From Dokdonella_A sp937902695 (lineage in GTDB: Bacteria; Pseudomonadota; Gammaproteobacteria; Xanthomonadales; Rhodanobacteraceae): 64,000 nt of DNA. The position numbers were made by a program, and so were the translations under genes. The notes under the pieces were generated by a model. The model was not told the DNA's origin and did not search any database. It worked only from the letters and a program-made list of their open reading frames with translations. Below, one piece after another: positions 51,050-60,431 of the stretch (the stretch's first letter is position 1; each line of letters starts with the position of its first letter). Location of the stretch: assembly GCA_048498135.1 (NCBI GenBank), contig JBEHYO010000006.1:1-64000 (forward strand). The letters are read 5' to 3'.

Positions 51050-51307
51050 ATGTCCAGCAAAAGCAGATTGACCGTCCAGTCGCAGGTTTCGGTGCCGGTT
51101 TCGGTGCGCCGGCGGCTCGGTCTCGGGCCCGGGTCGACGCTGATCTGGGAAGAAGCCGGCGACCACGTCATCGTGCGCCGCGTCGGCGCGCACACGTCGT
51201 CCGCGATCCACGACGCCGTGTTCCCGGACAAGCCCCCGCGCAAGAGCCTCAAGGAGCTCAAGGCCGGCATCGCCGCGCACATCCGCAAGCGTCATGCGCG
51301 CGATTGA
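51050..51307 (+). CDS. AbrB/MazE-fold antitoxin (VapB-like)
   Basis: 85 residues. The N-terminal ~45 residues have the swapped-hairpin AbrB pattern SSKSRLTVQSQVSVPVSVRR then LGLGPGSTLIWEEAGDHVIV. The C-terminal part, rich in Lys and Arg (PPRKSLKELKAGIAAHIRKR), should wrap the toxin. It lies directly upstream of, and overlaps by 14 bp, a PIN-domain toxin gene, the usual antitoxin-toxin order. The ATG at 51050 follows the palindrome that doubles as operator and ribosome-binding site. Confidence 0.9.
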   Translation: MSSKSRLTVQSQVSVPVSVRRRLGLGPGSTLIWEEAGDHVIVRRVGAHTSSAIHDAVFPDKPPRKSLKELKAGIAAHIRKRHARD

Positions 51308-51677
51308 CACGAACGTCCTCGTGCGCCTGATCGCGCGCGACGACGCCGCGCAGACCGCGCTCGCGGAGGCGTTCGTCGAGAGAGGGGCGTGGGTGCCGCT
51401 GCTCGCGCTGGTCGAGACGGCGTGGGTGCTCGACGCGGTCTACGCGCGCACCGCCGAGCAGATCGCGACCTGCATCGACATGCTGCTCTCGCACGAGCAG
51501 CTCGTGCTCGAGCGCGGCGAGATCGTCGAGGCCGCGCTCGAGCGATATCGCGCGAAACCGAAGGCCGGATTCAGCGACTGCCTGATGCTCGAAGTGGCGC
51601 GCACCGCCGGACATCTTCCGTTCGGCACGTTCGACAAGGCGCTCGCGCGGCGCGACGACGCTACGCTCCTCGCCTGA
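51294..51677 (+). CDS. PIN-domain ribonuclease toxin (VapC-like)
   Basis: 127 residues. All four acidic catalytic residues of PIN nucleases are present: Asp5 (MRAIDTNVLVR), Glu41 (LVETAWVL), Asp95 (GFSDCLML) and Asp114 (GTFDKALAR). It should cleave RNA, often initiator tRNA or rRNA in known VapCs. It overlaps the antitoxin gene by 14 bp, so translation is coupled. It appears intact, in contrast to the vapC remnant at 56236. Confidence 0.92.
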   Translation: MRAIDTNVLVRLIARDDAAQTALAEAFVERGAWVPLLALVETAWVLDAVYARTAEQIATCIDMLLSHEQLVLERGEIVEAALERYRAKPKAGFSDCLMLEVARTAGHLPFGTFDKALARRDDATLLA

Positions 51678-51771
51678 CCGCTGCGCGGAAACGCTTCGTC
51701 GCATCGCACGGTCGGGCGGCTTGCGGGGCGGCGTTCACCTCACTACTTGCGTTATCTCGCGCGGAGCGACC

Positions 51772-52962
51772 ATGCGTACCGAAGCCCTGCCCTCGATCCC
51801 CGCCGCTGCGACGTCGGCGCGCGTCGTCTCGGTCGACCTGCTGCGCGGCCTCATCATGATCGTGATGGCGCTCGACCACGTGCGCGACTATTTCTCGCCA
51901 TTCCCGTGGGATCCGACCGATCTCTCGCAGGCCTCGGCCGCGCTCTTCCTGACACGCTGGATCACGCACTACTGCGCGCCGATCTTCGTCTTCCTCGCCG
52001 GTACCAGCGCGTACCTCTACCGCCGCAACAGCAACTGTTCGCGCGCGCAGCTGCAATGGTTCCTCGTGACGCGCGGGCTCTGGCTCGTCCTGCTCGAGAT
52101 CACGCTGATCAGCTTTTTCTGGCAGTTCGGCTACCACGGCATGATCCTGCAGACGCTGTGGTCGCTCGGCTGGTCGATGGTTGCGCTTGCGCTGCTGCTC
52201 TATCTCCCCACGTGGGCAATGCTCGCGATCGCGTTCGCGATGATCTTCGGACACAACCTGCTCGACGGCATCCATCCGAAGGATTTCGGCTCGTTCGCGA
52301 TCCTCTGGGGCATCGTGCACGAGTTCTATTTCGACCAGGTCACGCCGGGCTTCTTCGTCGCGGTCGGCTACCCGCTCGTGCCGTGGATCGGCGTGATGGC
52401 CGCCGGGTACGGCTTCGGCCGGCTGCTCGAGCTCGAGCGATCGCGGCGCGACCGGCTGCTGATCACGATCGGCCTCGGCCTGGTCGCGCTGTTCCTCGTG
52501 CTGCGCCTGACGAATCTCTACGGCGACGCGCGGCTCTGGGCGCCGAACCCGCGCGGATTCCTCTATACCGCGCTGCAGGTTCTCAACACGACGAAGTATC
52601 CGCCGTCGCTGCAATATCTTTTGATGACGCTCGGCCCCGCGCTCGCGCTGATTCCGCTCCTCGAACGCTGGCGCGGCGCGCTCGCCGACCGGGTCGCCGT
52701 GTTCGGCCGCGTGCCGTTCTTCTTCTACGTGCTGCACCTGCCGCTGATCCACCTGGCCGCGCTGATCTGGACGGAAAGCGCCTTCGGCGTGTCGACGCTC
52801 GGCGATTTCTTCCATACCGAGGTCGTGCCGGGCTATGAGCCGAGTCTTCTGCGCGTGTATCTCGTCTGGGCCACGGCGATCGCGGCGACGTATCCGCTCT
52901 GCGCGTGGTACGCGACGTACAAGCGCGCGCACAGGGACAACCGGTGGCTGAGCTATCTCTGA
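51772..52962 (+). CDS. DUF1624-type membrane acyltransferase (heparan-alpha-glucosaminide N-acetyltransferase-like)
   Basis: 396 residues with about ten hydrophobic helices. The N-terminal VVSVDLLRGLIMIVMALDHVRDYF is the DUF1624/HGSNAT signature, with the membrane-embedded Asp-His pair. The C-terminal PFFFYVLHLPLIHLAALIW motif is also conserved. Homologues are predicted to transfer an acetyl or other acyl group across the membrane to a sugar. Substrate unknown; no sugar-pathway gene lies adjacent. Converges with the flavoprotein gene 9 bp away. Confidence 0.87.
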   Translation: MRTEALPSIPAAATSARVVSVDLLRGLIMIVMALDHVRDYFSPFPWDPTDLSQASAALFLTRWITHYCAPIFVFLAGTSAYLYRRNSNCSRAQLQWFLVTRGLWLVLLEITLISFFWQFGYHGMILQTLWSLGWSMVALALLLYLPTWAMLAIAFAMIFGHNLLDGIHPKDFGSFAILWGIVHEFYFDQVTPGFFVAVGYPLVPWIGVMAAGYGFGRLLELERSRRDRLLITIGLGLVALFLVLRLTNLYGDARLWAPNPRGFLYTALQVLNTTKYPPSLQYLLMTLGPALALIPLLERWRGALADRVAVFGRVPFFFYVLHLPLIHLAALIWTESAFGVSTLGDFFHTEVVPGYEPSLLRVYLVWATAIAATYPLCAWYATYKRAHRDNRWLSYL

Positions 52963-52971
52963 GCGACGACG

Positions 52972-54612
52972 TCAGCGCGTCTTCGTCGTGCGCCAGGCCA
53001 GCATCTCGGCTGGCGGCGCAAACGTGTCCGGCCGCGCCGCGTTCCAGAACCGCTGGAACACCGCGTGCTCGCCGACGCCGTCGATCAGCTCGCCCGGCTT
53101 GACGAACTTGTAGAGCGTCGCCAGCGAGCGCACCTCGGTCGAGGACACGCGGCGGATCAGATGCTCGGGCCCGAGCTCCGACGGATGCGTCAGGCCCGCG
53201 GCCTGCAACAGCTCCTTCAACGCGACCAGCGTGTTTTCGTGGAAGTTCCTGACGCGCGTCGCCTTGTCCGGCACGTCCATGTGCTTCCAGCGCCTGGGAT
53301 CCTGCGTCGCGACGCCGGTCGGGCAGAGATCGGTGTGGCAACTCTGCGACTGGATGCAGCCCAGCGCGAACATGAAGCCGCGCGCGGCGTTGCACCAGTC
53401 GGCGCCGAGCGCGAGCGTGCGCGCGACGTCGACCCCGGTGATGACTTTGCCGGCCGCGCCGATGCGGATCCTGTCGCGAAGGTTCAACCCGACGAGGGTG
53501 TTGTGCACGATCATCAGCGCCTCGCGGAGCGGCACGCCGACGTGATCGGTGAACTCGAGCGGCGCGGCGCCCGTGCCGCCCTCGCCGCCGTCGACGACGA
53601 TGAAATCGGGCAGGATTCCGGTCGTCCGCATCGCCTTGGCGACGCCGAACCATTCCCAGGGATGGCCGAGCGCCATCTTGAAGCCGGTCGGCTTGCCGCC
53701 CGACAGCTCGCGCAGGCGCGCGATGAAATGGAGCAGCCCTTCGGGCGTATCGAATGTCGAATGGCGTGCGGGCGAGATGCAGTCCTCGCCGATCGCGACG
53801 CCGCGCGTGGCCGCGATTTCGGCCGTCACCTTCGGCGCCGGAAGGACGCCGCCGTGGCCCGGCTTCGCGCCCTGCGAGAGCTTGAGCTCGATCATCTTCA
53901 CTTGCGCGAGGAGCGCCTTCTCGGTGAAACGCGCCTCGCTGAAGACCCCGGCGCGCTCGCACGCGCCGAAGTAGCCCGAGCCGAGCTCCCAGACGATGTC
54001 GCCGCCGTTTTCGCGGTGGTACGGCGACAGCGAGCCCTCGCCCGTGTCGTGATAGAAGCCGCCGCGACGCGCGCCTTCGTTGAGCGCGCGGATCGCGTTC
54101 GGCGAGATCGCGCCGAAGCTCATCGCGGAAATGTTGAAGACGCTCGCCGAGTACGGCTGCGTGCACGCCTCGCCGCCGATGGTGACGCGAAAATCGTGAT
54201 TCTCGATCTTCGTCGGCGCCATCGAGTGGTTGATCCACTCGTAGCGCTCGGCGTAGACGTCGAGCTCGGTGCCGAACGGCCTCACGTCGAGCGCGTTCTT
54301 CGCGCGCTGGTGGACGATGGCGCGCTGCACGGCCGAGAACGGCACTTCTTCGTTGTCCGATTCGACGACGTACTGGCGCAGCATCGGCCGCACGTACTCG
54401 AAGAAGTAGCGGATGTGCGCGAGCAGCGGATAATTGCGCCTCAGCGTCGAGTGTTTCTGAACGAGGTCGACGAGGCCGAATACCGTCAGCGCGCCGGATA
54501 CGACCGCCGCGATCCGCCACGCCGCGCCGTCCGACCAGCGCAACAAGGCCAGCGCTGCGACCGCGATCGCGAATACGAGCGCGAGATAGCGGGACGGCAG
54601 CCACTTTTCCAT
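52972..54612 (-). CDS. FMN-binding glutamate synthase-like protein, membrane-anchored
   Basis: 546 residues. Two hydrophobic N-terminal segments (YLALVFAIAVAALALL and AAVVSGALTVFGLVDLV) anchor it. From about residue 90 it matches the FMN-binding barrel of the large glutamate synthase subunit: NISAMSFGAISPNAIRALNEG, FIVVDGGEGGTGAAPLEFTD and GADWCNAARGFMFALGCIQS. Cysteines in CIQSQSCHTDLCPTGVATQ fit a 3Fe-4S cluster. It lacks the amidotransferase domain, so it is not a full glutamate synthase. The physiological reaction of these stand-alone proteins is not established. Confidence 0.87.
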   Translation of the reverse strand: MEKWLPSRYLALVFAIAVAALALLRWSDGAAWRIAAVVSGALTVFGLVDLVQKHSTLRRNYPLLAHIRYFFEYVRPMLRQYVVESDNEEVPFSAVQRAIVHQRAKNALDVRPFGTELDVYAERYEWINHSMAPTKIENHDFRVTIGGEACTQPYSASVFNISAMSFGAISPNAIRALNEGARRGGFYHDTGEGSLSPYHRENGGDIVWELGSGYFGACERAGVFSEARFTEKALLAQVKMIELKLSQGAKPGHGGVLPAPKVTAEIAATRGVAIGEDCISPARHSTFDTPEGLLHFIARLRELSGGKPTGFKMALGHPWEWFGVAKAMRTTGILPDFIVVDGGEGGTGAAPLEFTDHVGVPLREALMIVHNTLVGLNLRDRIRIGAAGKVITGVDVARTLALGADWCNAARGFMFALGCIQSQSCHTDLCPTGVATQDPRRWKHMDVPDKATRVRNFHENTLVALKELLQAAGLTHPSELGPEHLIRRVSSTEVRSLATLYKFVKPGELIDGVGEHAVFQRFWNAARPDTFAPPAEMLAWRTTKTR

Positions 54613-54714
54613 CGACGGTCTCCGGAGCGCGCGTGGAACGTTGCATCGCGCGCGACGCCCGCAGCATAGCGGACGTCTCATCGCAGGGTGATCTCGAGCC
54701 GCTAAACTCGACGC

Positions 54715-56235
54715 ATGGACGAACCCGTTCCGCCGAAGCCGCCCCCGCGTCGACGCAAGACCGCAACCGATGCCGGCGCGGATGCGGATGCGGATGCGCG
54801 CGCGTCCGCGCCCGCTGCACCGCGCCGGCGTGCACCGGCGGCGAGAGCGCAGCCGCCCGGCGGCGACGACGCAGCGCGCGCAATTCCGAGCCGCACGCGC
54901 GCGAGCCCGACGGCAACATCTCGCGCGGCTGCGGCGACGCCGGCGCGCGGGTCGCCGAAGCCTCCCGCGCGCGCGAACGCGCCTGCGAAGGTGACGGCCC
55001 CCACGAGCGCAGCGACGGCAGCAAGGCCTCGGTCGAGCGGCACACCCGCCCGCGCCGCGGCGCCGGTTCCGCCGCCGCCGATGCCGCCGAGTGCGGCGGC
55101 ACGCCAGGCAGAGCCGAGCCCGCGCGCCGCACCGCCGCCGCCGTCAGGGCCGCCTCGCGCGAAGGAACCGCCGCGCGTCGAACCCAGGGGTGCCGAACCG
55201 CCGCGCGCGACGCCTGCGCAGCGCGCCGCCCCGGAGCCGCTGCCCTCGTTCCTGCGTCCGAGCACGCCGCCCCCGCCAACGATGGCGGCGACACGCGGCG
55301 ATCCGCGCCCGGCCGATGCATCGCCGCGCTCGCGCCGGATCATCGACTGGCTGATCGGGTACCTGCCGCCGCGCCACCACGCGCGCGCGCTGAATTACCT
55401 CGTGCTGATGCGTCTCGATCGGCCCGTCGGCGCGCTCCTGCTGCTCTGGCCGACGTGGTGGGCGCTCTGGTTCGCGTCGAACGATTTCCCGTCGCCGGGC
55501 CTGCTCGTGATTTTCACGCTCGGCGTGTTCGTCATGCGCAGCGCCGGGTGCGTGATCAACGACTACGCGGATCACGAATGGCTCGATGCGCACGTCGAGC
55601 GCACGCGCGGCCGGCCGATGGCGGCGGGACGCGTCACGCGGCGCGAAGCGTTGCTGCTGTTCGGGGCCCTCCTCGTGCTCGCGTTCGCGCTGGTGCTGTT
55701 CACCAACGCGCTGACGATCAAGCTGTCTTTCGTCGGCGCGGCGCTCGCGGCGGCGTATCCGTTCGCCAAGCGCGTCACGCATCTCGCGCAGGTCGTGCTC
55801 GGCGCGGCGTTCGGGTGGTCGATCCCGATGGCGTTCGCCGCGGTCACGAACTCGCTGCCGCCGCTCTGCTGGCTGCTGTTCCTCGCGAACGTGCTGTTCT
55901 CGACGATCTACGATACGGAGTACGCGATGGTCGATCGCGACGACGACATTCGCGTCGGCGCGAAATCGACCGCGATCCTGTTCGCCGACGCGGATCGCAC
56001 GATCATCGGCATCCTGATGGCGACGTTCGTGTTCGCGATGCTGCTCGCCGGCACGCGCGCCGCGCTGCACTGGCCGTATTTCATCGGCCTCGCCGTGGCG
56101 ACGTCGCTCCTCGCCTGGCAGCAGTGGATCATCCGCGACCGATCGCGTGCGCACTGCTTCGCCGCCTTCCGCAACAACAATTGGGTCGGGCTCGCGCTCT
56201 GGGTCGGCCTCGTGCTGGCGCTCGCGATCCGCTGA
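54715..56235 (+). CDS. ubiA: 4-hydroxybenzoate polyprenyltransferase with a long Pro/Ala-rich N-terminal extension
   Basis: 506 residues as read from the ATG at 54715; about 290 is usual for UbiA. The C-terminal part is standard: YLVLMRLDRPVGALLLLWPT, the first prenyl-diphosphate motif GCVINDYADHEWLDAHVERT, the second STIYDTEYAMVDRDDDIRVG, and about eight helices. It attaches the polyprenyl tail to 4-hydroxybenzoate in ubiquinone synthesis. The first ~200 residues are almost all Pro, Ala, Arg, Ser and Gly (for example ARAAAPVPPPPMPPSAAA) and are probably disordered. If they are not translated, a start at 55279 (M-A-A-T-R-G) or a GTG/CTG close to the family start would be used. No clear ribosome-binding site decides it. 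Confidence 0.82.
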   Translation: MDEPVPPKPPPRRRKTATDAGADADADARASAPAAPRRRAPAARAQPPGGDDAARAIPSRTRASPTATSRAAAATPARGSPKPPARANAPAKVTAPTSAATAARPRSSGTPARAAAPVPPPPMPPSAAARQAEPSPRAAPPPPSGPPRAKEPPRVEPRGAEPPRATPAQRAAPEPLPSFLRPSTPPPPTMAATRGDPRPADASPRSRRIIDWLIGYLPPRHHARALNYLVLMRLDRPVGALLLLWPTWWALWFASNDFPSPGLLVIFTLGVFVMRSAGCVINDYADHEWLDAHVERTRGRPMAAGRVTRREALLLFGALLVLAFALVLFTNALTIKLSFVGAALAAAYPFAKRVTHLAQVVLGAAFGWSIPMAFAAVTNSLPPLCWLLFLANVLFSTIYDTEYAMVDRDDDIRVGAKSTAILFADADRTIIGILMATFVFAMLLAGTRAALHWPYFIGLAVATSLLAWQQWIIRDRSRAHCFAAFRNNNWVGLALWVGLVLALAIR

Positions 56236-56612
56236 CGCCGGCCATACCGTACGTCCTGATCGGCCTCGCCGAAGCCGAGACGCCGATCGTGCGCGCGGTC
56301 GAGCATTGGCTCGACGACCGCGAGCCGCTCGGCGTTTCCGCGGTCCCGTGGTTCGAGTTCAGCTGCGGCCCGCTCGACGCCGAGGCGATCGAGCTGATCG
56401 ACCAGGTCATCTCCGGTCGCGTCGTCGCGTTCAACGCAGCGCACGCCGAGCGCGCCGCGCAGCTCTTCAACAGCGCGGGCCGGCAGCGCGCGGGCCGGTG
56501 GGTCTGCATGATCGCCGCCGCAGCGATCGAGAGCGGCGCACGGCTCGCGACACGCAACCGCGCCGACTTCGGCCGCTTCAAGGCCGCCGGTCTCGATCTC
56601 GTCGCGATCTGA
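56236..56612 (+). pseudogene. decayed VapC-type PIN toxin remnant
   Basis: The frame ending at 56612 encodes a recognisable PIN domain without a credible start codon: PYVLIGLAEAETPIVRAVEH ... WFEFSCGPLDAEAIELIDQV ... CMIAAAAIESGARLATRNRADF. Relatives begin (Y)xLDTSVLI; here Y-V-L joins directly to I-G-L, so the first catalytic Asp is missing. A second catalytic Asp, normally just before CMIAA, is also missing (GRWVCMIAA). The Glu in WFEF and the last Asp (RADF) remain. No antitoxin gene precedes it, as ubiA ends at 56235. It is called a pseudogene. Confidence 0.72.
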
Positions 56613-56616
56613 GCCG

Positions 56617-57342
56617 TCATCGCGCTCGCTGCGGGGCGCGCGCCAAGGCCCACACGTCGACGCGGGCGATACCCGCCCTCTGCAGGACGCGCGCGCACTC
56701 GCGCAACGTGGCGCCCGTCGTCATGACGTCGTCGAACAGCGCGACGTGGCCGGGCAGCGGCGCCACCGTGCGTACGGCGAACGCGTGACGGACGTTGCGG
56801 CGTCGCGTCGCGGCATCGAGTCCCGACTGCGCCGGGGTCGCGCGCGTCCGCGCGAGGAGATCGCGATCGATCGGGACCCCGAGCGCGCGCGCCAGCGGCT
56901 TGGCCAGCTCGAACGCCTGGTTGTAGCCGCGCTCGCGCAGCCGCGCCACGTGCAGCGGCACGGCTATGACGAGATCCGGCCGCACCGGCGCGTCGATGCC
57001 GGTCCGCTCGATCATGAGCTCGGCGAGAACGCGCCCCGCGGCAAGATCGCCCCGGAACTTGAACCGGGCCTCGAGCAGATCGAGCGGATGGGCGTACTGG
57101 AACGGCACCCACGCCGACGCGAACGGCGGCTCGCGCTCGATGCACTCGCCGCAAAGCGGCGCCGGCGCCTTCAGCGGCACCGCGCAGCGCGGACAGCAGA
57201 CGTCGTTGCGCGGAATGTCGCGCGCGCAGCCGTCGCAAAGATCGCGCCCGGCACCGCGTCCGCCGCATAGCAGGCAGCGGAGCGGCAACAGCGCCCGCAA
57301 CAGCCGGCCCGGCCATCCGTCAACCTTGGCCCACGTCGTCAA
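56617..57342 (-). CDS. comF: ComF family protein (amidophosphoribosyltransferase-like)
   Basis: 241 residues from a TTG at 57342, which has GGGAGG 8 nt upstream and leads straight into the family start. Zinc-finger cysteines lie in the N-terminal third: RCLLCGG, LCDGCARD, VCCPRCAVP and LCGECIE. The phosphoribosyltransferase fold has YNQAFELAKPLARALG and VALFDDVMTTGATLRECA. ComF proteins are needed for DNA uptake in naturally competent bacteria and may act in DNA processing. It is divergent from the biotin operon; its start codon lies inside the predicted BirA-like operator region. Confidence 0.88.
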   Translation of the reverse strand: MTTWAKVDGWPGRLLRALLPLRCLLCGGRGAGRDLCDGCARDIPRNDVCCPRCAVPLKAPAPLCGECIEREPPFASAWVPFQYAHPLDLLEARFKFRGDLAAGRVLAELMIERTGIDAPVRPDLVIAVPLHVARLRERGYNQAFELAKPLARALGVPIDRDLLARTRATPAQSGLDAATRRRNVRHAFAVRTVAPLPGHVALFDDVMTTGATLRECARVLQRAGIARVDVWALARAPQRAR

Positions 57343-57350
57343 GTTGACAG
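57317..57350. promoter_or_regulatory. BirA-like operator overlapping the bioB promoter -35
   Basis: GTCAAC (57319-57324) and GTTGAC (57343-57348) form an inverted repeat; with the flanking bases the arms are CCGTCAACC and AGTTGACAG, 16 bp apart. This resembles BirA sites of the TTGTNAACC-N(14-16)-GGTTNACAA type. The right arm contains a perfect TTGACA (57344-57349), a likely -35 hexamer for the bio operon, so binding would block transcription. The -10 is weak. Confidence 0.5.
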
Positions 57351-57423
57351 CCTCCCGCTGCCAAATGGAGACTCCGGGCCTTGCCGTTCCCGTCCTGTTC
57401 CACGCCCCCGCAGGAAGTTTCGC

Positions 57424-58431
57424 ATGTCCACCGCCGCCATTCGCCACGACTGGACACGCGCCGAAATCGCCGCGCTGCTCGATCTGCCGTTCGCTGACCT
57501 CCTTGCGCGTGCCCACGCGATCCACCGCGCGCATCACGACGCCAATGCCGTGCAGGTCTCGACGCTGCTGTCGGTGAAGACCGGCGGCTGTCCCGAAGAC
57601 TGTGCGTACTGTCCGCAGGCCGCGCGCTATTCGACCGGCGTCGGCGCCGAAAAGCTGATGAGCCTCGACGCCGTGCTCGAGAAAGCCAGACAGGCAAAGG
57701 CGGCGGGCGCGTCGCGCTTCTGCATGGGTGCTGCGTGGCGCTCGCCGAAGGACCGCGACATTCCGAGGATCGCCGCGATGGTCGGCGCCGTGAAATCGCT
57801 CGGCATGGAAACCTGCGCGACGCTCGGCATGCTCACGCAGTCGCAGGCCGACGCGCTGAAGCATGCGGGTCTCGACTACTACAACCACAATCTCGATTCG
57901 GCGCCCGAGTTCTACGGCGAGATCATCCACACGCGCGAATACCAGGACCGCCTCGACACGCTCGAATGCGTGCGCGACGCGGGCCTCAAGACCTGCTGCG
58001 GCGGCATCGTCGGCATGGGCGAGACGCGGACCCAGCGCGCCGGCCTGCTGCAGGCGCTCGCGAATCTGCCCGAGCATCCGCAGTCGGTGCCGATCAACCG
58101 CCTGGTGCAGGTCGAAGGCACGCCGCTCGCCGGCACCGCGGAGCTCGACCCGTTCGAGTTCGTGCGCATGATCGCCGCCGCGCGGATCGTGATGCCGGCA
58201 TCGATGGTGCGCCTTTCGGCGGGCCGCGCCGAGATGAGCGACGAGCTGCAGGCGCTCTGTTTCTTCGCGGGCGCGAACTCGATTTTCTACGGCGAGAAAT
58301 TGCTGACGACGGGCAATCCGGACATCGAGCACGACCAGCGGCTGTTCGCGCGCCTCGGCGTGCACGCGATGGCGGTAGACGTCGAGCCATCCACTGTCCA
58401 CGCCGACATCGTCGAAGCCGAAGCGTCGTAA
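57424..58431 (+). CDS. bioB: biotin synthase
   Basis: 335 residues. The radical SAM cluster is CPEDCAYC (Cys56, Cys60, Cys63) within VKTGGCPEDCAYCPQAARYS. Other BioB marks are FCMGAAWRSPKDRD, GMETCATLGML, YYNHNLDSAPEFYGEI and NSIFYGEKLLTTGNP, which include ligands of the second 2Fe-2S cluster. It inserts sulfur into dethiobiotin. It is the first gene of the bioB-bioF-bioH-bioC operon, preceded by a BirA-like operator. Confidence 0.96.
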   Translation: MSTAAIRHDWTRAEIAALLDLPFADLLARAHAIHRAHHDANAVQVSTLLSVKTGGCPEDCAYCPQAARYSTGVGAEKLMSLDAVLEKARQAKAAGASRFCMGAAWRSPKDRDIPRIAAMVGAVKSLGMETCATLGMLTQSQADALKHAGLDYYNHNLDSAPEFYGEIIHTREYQDRLDTLECVRDAGLKTCCGGIVGMGETRTQRAGLLQALANLPEHPQSVPINRLVQVEGTPLAGTAELDPFEFVRMIAAARIVMPASMVRLSAGRAEMSDELQALCFFAGANSIFYGEKLLTTGNPDIEHDQRLFARLGVHAMAVDVEPSTVHADIVEAEAS

Positions 58432-58500
58432 GAGCGGATGCATCCGCGACGCTTTTCCGCTCGACGCATCGCGGCTGAAACCGCTTCCTGCAAGAAAGAC

Positions 58501-59669
<1,169 letters not shown>

Positions 59670-59670
<1 letters not shown>

Positions 59671-60431
59671 TGCGCATCGAGACGCAAGGCGCCGGCGCCG
59701 ATCTCGTCATGATCCACGGCTGGGCCATGCATGCGGGCATCTTCGCCGGCTTGGCGCGCGCGCTCGCGCCGAATTTCCGCCTGCACCTCGTGGACCTGCC
59801 TGGCCACGGCTACAGCCGCGACGATGCCGGTTCGCTCGATCCGGCCGACTGCGCACGCCGCATCGCGGAGCAGACACCGCGCGCGATCTGGCTCGGCTGG
59901 TCGCTCGGCGGCCTCGTCGCCATGCGCGCGGCGCTCGACGAGGCCGAGAGAGTGCGCGGTCTCGTGCTGATCTCGTCGAGCCCGCGCTTCGTCACCGGCG
60001 ACGACTGGACATGCGGCGTTGCGCCGAGCGTGTTCGCCGAGTTCGGCGCAGGCCTCGCGCACGACTATCGCGGCACGATCGAGCGCTTCCTCGCGCTCGA
60101 AACGCTCGGCGCCGATCACGCGCGCGCCGAGCTCCGCGCGCTGAAGGCCGATGTGTTCGCGCACGGCGAGCCCGCGATGGCGGCGCTGACCGAGGGCTTG
60201 CGCGTGCTCGACGCGACCGATCTTCGCGCCGACATCGCCCGCATTCGCGCGCCCTCGCTCTGGATCGCGGGCCGGCGCGACCGTCTCGTCAGTGCCGATG
60301 CGATGCAGTGGGCTGCCGCGCAGACCGGCGGGCGCTACACCGAATGCAACAGCGGCCACGCGCCTTTTCTCGGCCACGCGGACGCGCTCGCCGCGGCCAT
60401 CGCGACGTTCGCACGGGAGCTGCCGCCATGA
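59670..60431 (+). CDS. bioH: pimeloyl-ACP methyl ester carboxylesterase
   Basis: 253 residues. The alpha/beta hydrolase triad is Ser78 (IWLGWSLGGLVAM), Asp204 (AGRRDRLVS) and His230 (CNSGHAPFLGH). The start LVMIHGWAMHAGIFAGLARA is typical of BioH. It removes the methyl group that BioC put on pimeloyl-ACP, ending chain elongation and supplying BioF. The ATG overlaps the bioF stop by one base and the stop overlaps the bioC start by 4 bp, so all three are coupled. Confidence 0.93.
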
